Below are positions 1 to 8,600 of a DNA stretch of 64,000 bases, in pieces. The notes beneath the pieces are model-generated. The model did not search any database, had not been told where the DNA came from, and worked only from the letters and a program-made list of their open reading frames with translations. Made by a program: the position numbers and the translations under genes. Position 1 is the first letter of the stretch, and each line of letters begins with the position of its first letter. This stretch comes from an uncultured Dehalococcoidia bacterium (GTDB lineage: Bacteria; Chloroflexota; Dehalococcoidia; Lucifugimonadales; JAAXIE01), in the NCBI GenBank assembly GCA_951813255.1, contig OX638353.1, forward strand, positions 1,984,001-2,048,000, given 5' to 3'.

Positions 1-1
1 G

Positions 2-1003
2 GCGCTACTGCCCTCTTTCGCCATCCTCACACTGGTCCTCGGGATCAAGACCATCAGCGACGGTATTGTGATTCAGCAGGGTTCCCGCCGGCGACCCCGG
101 GCCATCGATTTCCGTCAGATACAGGGAATGGTCAGCGTCAACGGCATCGGAATGTCGCTCGCCGGTATCGCCGGCACGCTCCCCACCATGGTCAATTCCT
201 CTTACAGTCTCTCACTGATCAATCTCACAGGAGTTGCCGCCCGTCGGGTAGGCATTGGTGTGGCCATCGTCATCATAACGCTGGCCTTCTTTTCCAAGTT
301 CGCCGCCCTCCTGCTAACGATACCCGTACCAGTATTGGGCGCCTATCTGATGCTCGCCATGGGCATCCTCTTCGTCAGCGGCTGTCAGACTATCATGCGA
401 GACGGCATCGACCCCCAGCGCATGCTCGTGGTCGCGCTTGCGAGCTCGTTGGGACTGGGGCTCCACGGTCACCCGCTCACTCGGGAACTTTTTGGCGATG
501 AGCTGGGCTCACTGCTCGGAAGTGGGGTCACTATCGGCGCAATTGTCGCCATCGGTATGACGCTCCTGCTGGAAGCCATGAGCACACGACGCTCACGCCT
601 CGAAGCCACGCTGGACATGGCCTCCTTCCCGGCAATTGACGATTTCCTCACCCGCCTAGGCTCTGGAATGGGTTGGAACGAAGCCTCGACGCTACGACTG
701 CGGTCAGCTGGCGAAGAGACGCTGGCCAGCCTGCTGTCGCAGGAAGACGATAATGAGGGATCAGAAAGTCCGCGTCTGATCATCGTAGCGCGGCCTCAGG
801 GAAGGTTGGTGGAGCTGGAGTTCGTCGCCACAACACGCCGGGAAAACCTACAGGACCAGATGGCATTTCTGACCGACGAAGCCGCCGTGCCAGCAGCCGA
901 TGAGCTCTCGCTCCGGCTGTTACGCTACCATGCGTCCGGGGTGCGCCACCAGAAGTTCCACGGCGTGGACGTGGTCACGATTCAGGTCGAGGGCAGCGCC
1001 TGA
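2..1003 (+). CDS. Nucleobase (uracil/xanthine-type) permease, C-terminal part, with fused regulatory-like tail
   Basis: This frame is open from the window edge, so the N-terminus lies upstream. The visible part starts with hydrophobic segments and a TLPTMVNSSYSLSLINLTGVAAR stretch-like region (positions about 180-240) typical of the NCS2 xanthine/uracil permease family, followed by further membrane helices up to about base 570. Such permeases import purines or pyrimidines with protons across the inner membrane. After the last helix there is a soluble tail of about 140 residues (bases 590-1003). Its pattern of IDDFL, GMGW, RLRSAGEE and a terminal ELSLRLLR block recalls the RsbW-like anti-sigma kinase fold, although no clear ATP-binding glycine box is seen. 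The permease call is fairly sure; the substrate and the tail identity are inference. Confidence 0.75.
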   Translation, partial: ALLPSFAILTLVLGIKTISDGIVIQQGSRRRPRAIDFRQIQGMVSVNGIGMSLAGIAGTLPTMVNSSYSLSLINLTGVAARRVGIGVAIVIITLAFFSKFAALLLTIPVPVLGAYLMLAMGILFVSGCQTIMRDGIDPQRMLVVALASSLGLGLHGHPLTRELFGDELGSLLGSGVTIGAIVAIGMTLLLEAMSTRRSRLEATLDMASFPAIDDFLTRLGSGMGWNEASTLRLRSAGEETLASLLSQEDDNEGSESPRLIIVARPQGRLVELEFVATTRRENLQDQMAFLTDEAAVPAADELSLRLLRYHASGVRHQKFHGVDVVTIQVEGSA

Positions 1004-1027
1004 CGCCACGTGTGCCGACCCCGGCAG

Positions 1028-1046
1028 CGCCGGCTTCGCTCCGGCG
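1028..1046. terminator. Possible terminator hairpin after the permease gene
   Basis: CGCCGG and CCGGCG can pair around a 7-base loop (cttcgct) 24 bases after the permease stop. No T-run follows, so it may only be a GC-rich hairpin. Confidence 0.3.
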
Positions 1047-1197
1047 AACCTGCCCCGGCGCTTCCTTCAAACATCGCATATGGCCGCGAAATGTCACGTC
1101 CAAGGCCCGCAAGCACCGCTTCTCATGCAAGACCTCCGGCAAGGCAGCAAGGGGCTCGCGAGCGGGCCGGAGCCCAGCCCGGAGGGGCCCCGTCGGC

Positions 1198-1227
1198 TTG
1201 CCAACCTGCGGGAGGGCCACCTATAAT
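1198..1227 (+). promoter_or_regulatory. Sigma-70-like promoter for the BNR-repeat gene
   Basis: A TTGCCA (1198-1203) and a perfect TATAAT (1222-1227) are separated by 18 bases. The predicted start near 1234 would give a leader of about 100 bases before the BNR gene. The rest of the 330-base gap from 1004 holds only GC-rich sequence with no convincing gene. Confidence 0.55.
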
Positions 1228-1334
1228 CGGGCCACTCACTGGTTGGTCAACTCACCCATCGGCCTATCGGAGCCGCCCATCGGCGCTCCATTCCCCAATC
1301 TACTTACTCCCCAGAGAGGAAGATGAGGAGAATC

Positions 1335-2324
1335 ATGACGACAAATGGAACTATCCTAGTGGGAACTGTCGGACAGGGAATCATGATGAGCCCCGATAAC
1401 GGCGAGCGCTGGATGCGGGCTGGAGTTTCCCAAGGCATGCACTCCGACTGCATCTGCCGCGCCCTGCTTTCCGACCCGCGCCAGCCCGAGGTGGTCTACG
1501 CAGGCACCGACATGGGCCTGTACCGCAGCGACGACGCTGGGATTCACTGGCAATTGCAGGACAACGCCATGAAGGGCTCGGTAGTCTGGGTGCTCACCCA
1601 GGACCCCAACAACCCCGAAGTCATGTTTGCCGGCACCGGCACCCCCAGCACGCCCGGCCTCTTCCGCTCCACCGACAGCGGCAAAAGCTGGGACTTGCGC
1701 CCCATGGACATCGCCGAGTACTGCATCAACGTCGGCATCCCCCGCTTCACCGGCATCTCCGTAGACCCCACCAACAGCCGCAACGTCTGGGCTGGACTTG
1801 AGGTCGACGGCTTCCGGCGCAGCACCGACGGCGGCGACACCTGGACCAGGGTGCAGGGCCCGATCGCCAACATGGACGTTCACAACGTGCTGGTGGTGGA
1901 AGGCCCTCCCAAGACAGTGTTCATCCTAGTGAACGACGAAGTGTGGAGCAGCACCGACGAGGGCGAAAGCTGGACCCCCCTTGGCGTGGACGATGTGTTC
2001 GGTCTGCGCTACCCCCGTGGCGTGGCCTCCAAGCCCGGCGACCCCGGGACCCTGTTCGTCACCATGGGCGATGCCACCCCCGGCACTACGGGTAATGTGA
2101 TGCGCTCCACCAACGCAGGGCAGTCGTGGGACAAGCTCTCCCTCGGCTCCCAGCCCAACTCCGCCATGTGGACCGTCAACATGCAAGCGTGGGACCCCGA
2201 CACCGTGCTGGCAGCCAGCCGCTACGGCTACCTGTACATCAGCGACGATGGTGGCGACCACTGGTCCAAGAGCTGGCGTGAGTTCAGCGAGGTCTCCTCG
2301 CTGGCTTGGCTGCCCGAGCAGTAG
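1335..2324 (+). CDS. Sortilin/VPS10-like BNR-repeat beta-propeller protein
   Basis: This protein of about 329 residues is built from repeated Asp-box (BNR) motifs such as SPDNGERW, STDGGDTW, STDEGESW and SDDGGDHW, the signature of exo-sialidase/sortilin-type beta-propellers. No catalytic sialidase residues are evident, so it is probably a binding or scaffold propeller. No signal peptide is visible. The ATG at 1335 is preferred over 1323 because GAGGAG at 1325-1330 precedes it and because the paralogue at 59086-60087 also begins MTT followed by the same pattern. It stands upstream of a short-chain dehydrogenase on the same strand. Function is unknown; families like this are often expanded in marine Chloroflexota (recalled, not checked). 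Confidence 0.75.
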   Translation: MTTNGTILVGTVGQGIMMSPDNGERWMRAGVSQGMHSDCICRALLSDPRQPEVVYAGTDMGLYRSDDAGIHWQLQDNAMKGSVVWVLTQDPNNPEVMFAGTGTPSTPGLFRSTDSGKSWDLRPMDIAEYCINVGIPRFTGISVDPTNSRNVWAGLEVDGFRRSTDGGDTWTRVQGPIANMDVHNVLVVEGPPKTVFILVNDEVWSSTDEGESWTPLGVDDVFGLRYPRGVASKPGDPGTLFVTMGDATPGTTGNVMRSTNAGQSWDKLSLGSQPNSAMWTVNMQAWDPDTVLAASRYGYLYISDDGGDHWSKSWREFSEVSSLAWLPEQ

Positions 2325-2420
2325 GGCTGGGCTACCCTTCGCAACATCCTGGATTGCGGTCTTGTCCGCTTGGGCAAGGACGCGATCCAGGACCGAGGAG
2401 AATCTGCCATCGCAGACAGA

Positions 2421-3170
2421 ATGAAAGACAAAGTGGCCCTGATCACCGGGGCATCCTCCGGCATAGGCCGGCGCACCGGGTTGCGCTTTGCCGAAGAGGG
2501 CGCCCGGGTGGTTGTGGCTGATCGCAACCGCCGCGGCGGCGAGGAAACCGTAAGCCTCATCGGCGAGCAGGGCGGAGAAGCCTTCTTCGTGCAGGCCGAC
2601 ACCTCCAGGGCAGACCAGATCGAGGCGATGGCCGACGCCGCGGTCGCCCGATTCGGTAAGCTGGACGTGCTGGTGAACGCCGCCGCCGTCCTGATACGCG
2701 CGCCGAATCTAGCGGAGATTGACGAGCAGGTGTGGGACACCACCATGGACACCAACCTGAAGGGAGTGTTCCTCTGCTGCAAGTACGTGATTCCTCACAT
2801 GCTGCGCAACGGTAGCGGTTCCATCATCAACATCGCGTCAGGGGCGGGCATACGTGGCTTCGGCGTTGCCCTCCCCTACGCCGTAAGCAAAGCGGGCATA
2901 ATCCACCTGACCACTACGGCAGCCGCCCAGTACACGCCTCAGGGGATCCGGGTGAACTGCATCGCGCCGGGCCCCACGGACACGCCCCAGATGCGGGGCA
3001 GCACCGCGAGCGCCGAGGGTTTCCAAGCCAGCCAGCAGGCCCACCCCATGGGCCGGGTCGGGCGCCCCGAGGAGATCGCCAACGCCATCCTGTTCCTCGC
3101 TTCCGACGAAGCCTCTTTCGTCAGCGGGACTACCTTCATTGTCGACGGAGGCCAGCGGGCCTCCAGCTGA
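2421..3170 (+). CDS. Short-chain dehydrogenase/reductase (SDR, NAD(P)-dependent)
   Basis: This classical SDR of about 249 residues uses NAD(P) to oxidise or reduce an alcohol or ketone whose identity cannot be told from sequence. The cofactor motif TGASSGIG lies near residue 10. NAAA follows near residue 90, the catalytic Ser in IASGAG, and the YAVSK tetrad near residue 155. The end FVSGTTFIVDGG is typical of the FabG-like branch. The start at 2421 gives the usual KDKVALITG beginning; the nearest purine-rich ribosome site (GAGGAG, 2395-2400) is rather far upstream, so initiation is not fully settled. It follows the BNR gene by about 100 bases and may be co-transcribed. Confidence 0.88.
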   Translation: MKDKVALITGASSGIGRRTGLRFAEEGARVVVADRNRRGGEETVSLIGEQGGEAFFVQADTSRADQIEAMADAAVARFGKLDVLVNAAAVLIRAPNLAEIDEQVWDTTMDTNLKGVFLCCKYVIPHMLRNGSGSIINIASGAGIRGFGVALPYAVSKAGIIHLTTTAAAQYTPQGIRVNCIAPGPTDTPQMRGSTASAEGFQASQQAHPMGRVGRPEEIANAILFLASDEASFVSGTTFIVDGGQRASS

Positions 3171-3190
3171 GGCCTGCTATCGTGAGCGTC

Positions 3191-3433
3191 ATGAGCAACT
3201 TGTCAGAAGTAGTGAACCGGGCCATCGCCGACTACGGGTTTCGCCAAGGGGTCATATGGGGAGCCGAGACCGTCGCACGCCAGTGGGAGCTAAGCACTGA
3301 AGAACTGGCCGTGCTGCAGGATACTCTCGTCCCCGAACTGGAAGCCCTGCCAATCCCAGTGGAGCCTGCCGACCAACCCACCCAACAGCAGAGGTTCGCC
3401 GGGTTGATACGGGACGCTGGGTTGGAACCCTAG
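3191..3433 (+). CDS. Small conserved-looking hypothetical protein
   Basis: An 80-residue soluble protein beginning MSNLSEVVNRAIADYGFRQ. It follows the dehydrogenase by 20 bases on the same strand. It has an alternating helix pattern, is rich in Glu, Gln and Leu, and has no signal peptide or metal motif. A GTG at 3182 in the same frame is an alternative start. I do not recognise the family. Close spacing to the upstream gene suggests a shared transcript. Confidence 0.5.
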   Translation: MSNLSEVVNRAIADYGFRQGVIWGAETVARQWELSTEELAVLQDTLVPELEALPIPVEPADQPTQQQRFAGLIRDAGLEP

Positions 3434-3473
3434 TACCGCGACCGTCCCAAGTCGCTGAACATACCGCCCCAGG

Positions 3474-4577
3474 CTACAGCACGTAACGAGAGTGCGCCGC
3501 TGCGAACGCGGGGTCGTCACGCCGGAAGCGGTCGGGTTGGCAACCCTTCGCCAAGGCGAGATAGTAGGTCAGCAATTGCAGGGGCACCACGTACACGAAG
3601 GGGCTCCAGATCTCAGCGATCGCGGGCAGGGTCATCACATCTTTCACCAGCGAAGCCAATTCCTCATCCCCCTCTTGCACCAGCGCCCATACTGGCGCGC
3701 CAATGTCTGCCGACGCATGGGCAATCTCGACCGAGCGTCGGTATCCGGGCCCCGGCGGAGCGATCAGGGTGAGGAGCGAGTTAGAAGGCGTCGCGATGAA
3801 GGGGCCATGGAGCAACTGCTCCACCTGAAACCCCTCAGTGGAGGAGAAGCTGGTCTCCTTGATTTTGAGTGATACTTCCAAGGCTTGGGCCATGTTGGGG
3901 CCCCAACCCGTGAAGAGATACCGCTCCCGGTCTTCGTGGCGGTCAACCAGTTCCGCGATCTCCTGCTGGCGGTCCAGCACCGCCTGCATCAGCGCGGGTA
4001 CACGCTCCAATTCGTGGCGCGCCCCACTGGCAGTTGCGACCCCTGCAAGGAGGCCCAACTCGATGGCCATCTGCGCCATGACCGCCAGAGCACAGGTGTA
4101 GCTCACGGTGAATGCTGCGGACTTCTCCTGCTCCACGGTCTGGAACTTGATTTCGGCAGGCCCCAACCGGGGGCCTGGGTCGGTGGAACTGATGGAGATG
4201 GTCAGAGCGCCATGCTCTGTCGCAACATCCAAGGCTTCAAAAGAGTAGGTCTTGGTGCCACGGTGGCTGATGATGATCACGGCATCGTCAGGACCCAAGC
4301 CAGGCGGCGGGTAGGACACGAACTCGAAGGAGTGCCAAGCCTGGGCCTCGGGATGAATGCCTGCCAGTCGCTTGAACCAGTGTTCGGCGGTCAGCGCGGC
4401 GTGCCACGAGGTGCCGATGCCCACCAGAAAGAGGCGTCGTTTGTCCGCCATCCGGGCCGCTGCCTCTTTGGCTCCCGCAGCATGGCGCTCCAGCATCTCA
4501 GCCACTGCTGCCGGCTGCTGGTGTACGGCATCGTACATGTAGTAGGGATGGCCTGTCCGCACTTCCGGTTGCACCAT
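3474..4577 (-). CDS. Double SIS-domain sugar isomerase/deaminase, GlmS-isomerase-like
   Basis: The 367-residue protein resembles the isomerase half of glucosamine-6-phosphate synthase without the glutaminase domain. The first SIS domain carries LFLVGIGTSWHAA near residue 50 and the IIISHRGTKT loop near 105, where phosphosugar phosphate is bound. The second SIS domain carries ETSFSSTEGFQVEQLLHGP near residue 245, close to the GlmS pattern. Such stand-alone proteins (AgaS/FrlB-type) act on amino- or fructosamine phosphosugars in the cytoplasm. AAGGAGG (4584-4590) lies 6 bases before the ATG and a TATACT box lies just upstream. The exact substrate is not predictable. It is convergent with the small gene ending at 3433. 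Confidence 0.8.
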   Translation of the reverse strand: MVQPEVRTGHPYYMYDAVHQQPAAVAEMLERHAAGAKEAAARMADKRRLFLVGIGTSWHAALTAEHWFKRLAGIHPEAQAWHSFEFVSYPPPGLGPDDAVIIISHRGTKTYSFEALDVATEHGALTISISSTDPGPRLGPAEIKFQTVEQEKSAAFTVSYTCALAVMAQMAIELGLLAGVATASGARHELERVPALMQAVLDRQQEIAELVDRHEDRERYLFTGWGPNMAQALEVSLKIKETSFSSTEGFQVEQLLHGPFIATPSNSLLTLIAPPGPGYRRSVEIAHASADIGAPVWALVQEGDEELASLVKDVMTLPAIAEIWSPFVYVVPLQLLTYYLALAKGCQPDRFRRDDPAFAAAHSRYVL

Positions 4578-4583
4578 AAGTCG

Positions 4584-4603
4584 CCTCCTTGCGGTGCAGT
4601 ATA
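4584..4603 (-). promoter_or_regulatory. Ribosome site and -10 box of the SIS-domain gene
   Basis: On the minus strand a TATACT box (4598-4603) is followed by AAGGAGG (4584-4590), 6 bases before the ATG at 4577. No good -35 is seen at the usual distance. Confidence 0.4.
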
Positions 4604-4725
4604 ACCCAATCGATGCGCTGCTTTGCGTCTCAGTGACAAGCGAGCTTGGGGGCGGCTAAACTGCCCCCAGAAAGCAACTCGCTCCCCACACACCTGAGCC
4701 TTCAGCACCGACGAAAGGGGGCCCC

Positions 4726-5607
4726 ATGCCTACTGCTGAGGTAACCGCATTTTGGGACAAGACCAAAGCGCAACTGGCCGAGGTGCCCATTGACGCCACC
4801 GTGGAGAGGGTAGACTCCATGTCCGACCTCCACATCATCACTTACCGCGTGATCATGCAGAGCTTCGGACACCAGAAGATAAGGGCATGGCTCACCGTGC
4901 CCAACGGCAGCATCCCATCCCGTGGCTGGCCCGCAGTTATGGTAGTGCCCGGCTACGGGGGCACACTCGTGCTGCCGGGCTTTCTAGCACGTTTCGGCTA
5001 TGCCACCCTCAGCCTGTTTCCGCGATCACAGGGCGAGAGCCTTGAGGAGTGGCAGATTGAGCGGGACACGCGAGTCACCTACAACCTGACCGACAAGAAC
5101 GAGTATTACTACCGGGCCGTCTACATGGACTGCATCCGAGGTCTCGACTTCCTGAATAGCCGTGCCGAAGCCGATGATGACCGATTGGCCGTCTGGGGTT
5201 CGAGCCAGGGAGGGGGTCTGACGCTGGCTACCTGCAGTTTGGACGACCGTCCCAAAGCTGGCGTGGCTGGTGTGCCATGGTTGTGTAACTTCCCAGTTGC
5301 GGCCGAGGTGACGGCCAATCCTTATATCGAATTGAATACCTGGCTGGCCAACCATCCCGATGACCGGGCCAAGGCCATGGAGACCCTAACCTACTTCGAC
5401 CAGATGAGTTTAGCAGATGGCATCGACTGCCCCGTCGTGGTGAGTTGCGCAGTCATCGACGAGGTCCACCCCTACCGCACGGTGATGCCAGTGTTCGAGA
5501 AGATCAAGAGCCTGAAGTCGATAGTGGTATACCCCGACACGGAACTGGCCCACGGTGTGGATTTTGGCATCCACGGTCTCGACTGGCTGAAGAAGTACGT
5601 CTGCTAG
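4726..5607 (+). CDS. Acetyl xylan esterase / cephalosporin-C deacetylase-like alpha/beta hydrolase (AXE1 family)
   Basis: The 293-residue protein has the AXE1 layout: an N-terminal strand region, the oxyanion segment VVPGYGG near residue 70, the motif RSQGES where the family has RGQG, and the nucleophile elbow GSSQGG near residue 165. The candidate acid lies in AVIDEVHPYRT (about residue 245) and the catalytic His in LAHGVDF (about residue 275). Enzymes of this family remove acetyl groups from sugars or related esters. No signal peptide is seen, so it is probably cytoplasmic. The ATG follows a purine-rich GAAAGGGGG. It diverges from the SIS-domain gene, which suggests sugar-derivative use, but this is inference. 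Confidence 0.8.
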   Translation: MPTAEVTAFWDKTKAQLAEVPIDATVERVDSMSDLHIITYRVIMQSFGHQKIRAWLTVPNGSIPSRGWPAVMVVPGYGGTLVLPGFLARFGYATLSLFPRSQGESLEEWQIERDTRVTYNLTDKNEYYYRAVYMDCIRGLDFLNSRAEADDDRLAVWGSSQGGGLTLATCSLDDRPKAGVAGVPWLCNFPVAAEVTANPYIELNTWLANHPDDRAKAMETLTYFDQMSLADGIDCPVVVSCAVIDEVHPYRTVMPVFEKIKSLKSIVVYPDTELAHGVDFGIHGLDWLKKYVC

Positions 5608-5620
5608 GTAGGCCGAGTCG

Positions 5621-8600
5621 TTACTTGCTGACGCCCCTGCGCGTGGAGGCTGCCAGCGCTTCGAGGGCCTCCACGCTGGGCGAGGGTTCAGACGGTAAGA
5701 GTGAAAGGGCTTCCTTGCCGATTCGCGCTGCCACGGGCACGCCATCACAGTAAACGACGCGATTGTTGGCGATGGCGGGCACCCGTTGGGCTGGGCCGGT
5801 GATGCCCACCAAGTTCAGCGGGTCCGCTCCACTGATGACGATGTGAAGGCCGTCAGGCGACGAGCGCCTCGCGGCGCGGACCTGTTGCACTGCCTCAGGT
5901 AACGCATATTGCTCCCCGGAAAAGCCTGCCACAAACCTGCCGCCTCGCACCTCACCACGGGCCTCCAGCCTGCGGAACACCCTCAGCAGTTCGCGGTACG
6001 GGGGCAAACCCTCTTCACGAGTCAGCAACCGGTGAAATACCACGCCATACCGGGCCAGCAACTGCCGTGCCACGCCTTCAACGGCATCATCCCGGTTGCC
6101 GGTTTCATTATCTTCGGGCATCCCATCGCAATCAGGCTGGAACAGGGACCAGCGACCGGGAGCCGCCTGGTTGGTTTGGAAGGTGCGGGCGTATGCGGTC
6201 CCTCCTCTAGGGTTGGTCCTGGATGAAGGTACGCTGGATGGCCTCAGGAGAGAGCGCAGGGCACCGAAGCCGTCACCTGTCACCAGTCCTTGCGCCACCA
6301 GTTCGCCCAAGGCCTTTTCCACCTGAGAAGGCAAGCGGCCCGTATGACGGGCCAAGTCCTGCAGAAAGCTGGCGCCCCGGCGGGTAAGGTGCTCCAGCAC
6401 CTGCTTGGCGGCTGCTGAAAGTCGAGGGCCTCCATTGGAGCTTGCATTCCCGTGGGACGCAGACGCAAAACGCTCCAGCTTCTCTCGAAACATCAGAGTG
6501 ACTGGCACCGAGCGTATAAGACCGCTGGAGCGTCCCTCCGGATTGGAAGGTGGGAGCAGTCTGCCCCAAACCAGTTCCCCGGAAAGGCACAACTGGTCAA
6601 GCCATGCTGGGTCATAGCGGCTGACGCGCGACCGAAGGACTTCCCCTTCCCAAGCGGCCGCCGGCAGATGGAAACCCTGCAATTGCTCCAGCACCGCCAC
6701 CAAGCCGAGCGGGCCCTCCAATCGGTGGTCGGGGTGGGCATGCTGCCAGACGAACAGGAAGCGCATGAAATCCGCAGACGCCACGGGTTCGATTTGCTGG
6801 CGCAACCGGTCCAAGGTGTATCGCTGAATCCGGCCCAACAGGCGACGGTCGCAGAACTCCGTCTCGCTCCGTCCTACGAACTTGCCCCTGAATGCTGCGC
6901 CCCTACGCTCCAAGGCTAGCAGTGCCACCGAAACATCGCCATCCGGCACGCCCAGAGGACCAGCGATATCTGTCGCGGTAACCGGGCCCAAGCTCTCCAG
7001 TCTCGCCCGCACCAACTCCAGCAATGCCTCCTCAGGTTCATGGACGCGGCGCTCTTGACCAGGAACTGTACGAGGCATGGGTTCCATGGGCACATCGGGG
7101 AAGAGGGCGCGAATTAGTGGGGCTCTCTCAGCAGCGAACCAGATGGGTTGGCCGGCCCGCACGATACGGCCTACACGCCCCGCAGGAATGAGCGAGCTCA
7201 AGTGGTCCTGCCACGGTGTCATCTCCAGCTCCGTGACGTACCCCAAGAGCAGCAGGGCATCGTGTAGCTCATCCGTATCCTGCACCGCAGGCCAAGCCTC
7301 TTCCCGCACTCGCCGGATGGCATCGGGGTCCAAGTCGTTCATCCCATCGGTGGGGCGTACGTCCAGGGAACGGCGGGTAAGCACTGCTTGGGTACGCCTC
7401 TCTTCGAGAGGGGCATCGTCTAGAAAGGCGTAGGCTTTGACGTTAAGTATTTCGTGGCAGAAAGGGGAGGGCTCCAAGGTATCCCGGGCCAACAGCTTCA
7501 GGTCGCCTCCTTCCATGTTTTGGAGGAGGGAACGGAAGCCGTCGATGTCCATAGCCTCGTGTAGACAGTCCTTGATGGTCTGCTGCACAAGTGGGTGATC
7601 GGGTATCTCCACATCGCCCGCCAGGTTCTCGGGGCACGCCATCTGGTCGGGAAACACGGACGACAGAAGGTCGTCCGAGCGCATTCGCAATAGTGGATGA
7701 GGTGTTCTGCGGCTCCCCTCCTGTCGCAGGATGGCGAGGGCACGCATGGCATTCCACCGCCACCGGGTGGCAAACATGGGGGCGGCGAGGAGGGCTTGCA
7801 CCAGTACCGGCTCGACAGTGGGTTCCCGCAGGTACGAAAAAACCTCATCCAGAGGGAAGCTGTGTTGAGGCCCCAGGGAGAGTACGATGGCATCCTCATT
7901 GGCCGCAGCCTGAAGCTCAAAGTTGAAGGTGCGGCAGAAGCGCTTGCGCAGTGCCAAGCCCCAAGCCCGGTTGATGCGCCCCCCGAAAGGCGAGTGGATG
8001 ATCAACTGCATCCCACCCGCTTCGTCGTTGAATCTCTCCAGCACCACCGTGTTCTGGCTGGGGATCACGCCCAATGCTTTTTTCTCCGCCGCCAGGTATT
8101 CGAAGAGCTGTTCAGCCGCTGATAGGGTCAGCCCACCCTCCTCTACCAGCCAGCCAACGGTACCGCGTCCCTCTTCCAGCAGTTGGTCCACCTGCTCTCG
8201 CAGACGGGAAACGGCCGCGGACAGCTCTGTGGTGCGGGCAGGAGCCTCGCCCAACCAGAAGGGTATCGTGGGGGGCATCCCGTGCGCATCCTCAACACGC
8301 ACGACTCCCGACTCCACCCGCAAAATGCGCCAAGACGAAATGCCTAGCTGAAAGATGTCGCCTGGCATACTCTCAATAGCAAAGTCCTCGTTCAGGGTCC
8401 CAACGAGTGTGCCCTGGGGTTCCAGGACCACCGAGTAGTCCGCCGTGTCCGGGATTGCGCCCCCTGATGTCTGGGCTGCGATATTCGCACCACGCCGGCC
8501 TTTGATACGCCCACCTATCGCATCGTAGAAGATGCGTGCACCGCTACGACCGTTCCGTGTGGCGTAGCCTTCGGCCAGCATGTCCACCACTTGGCCGAAC

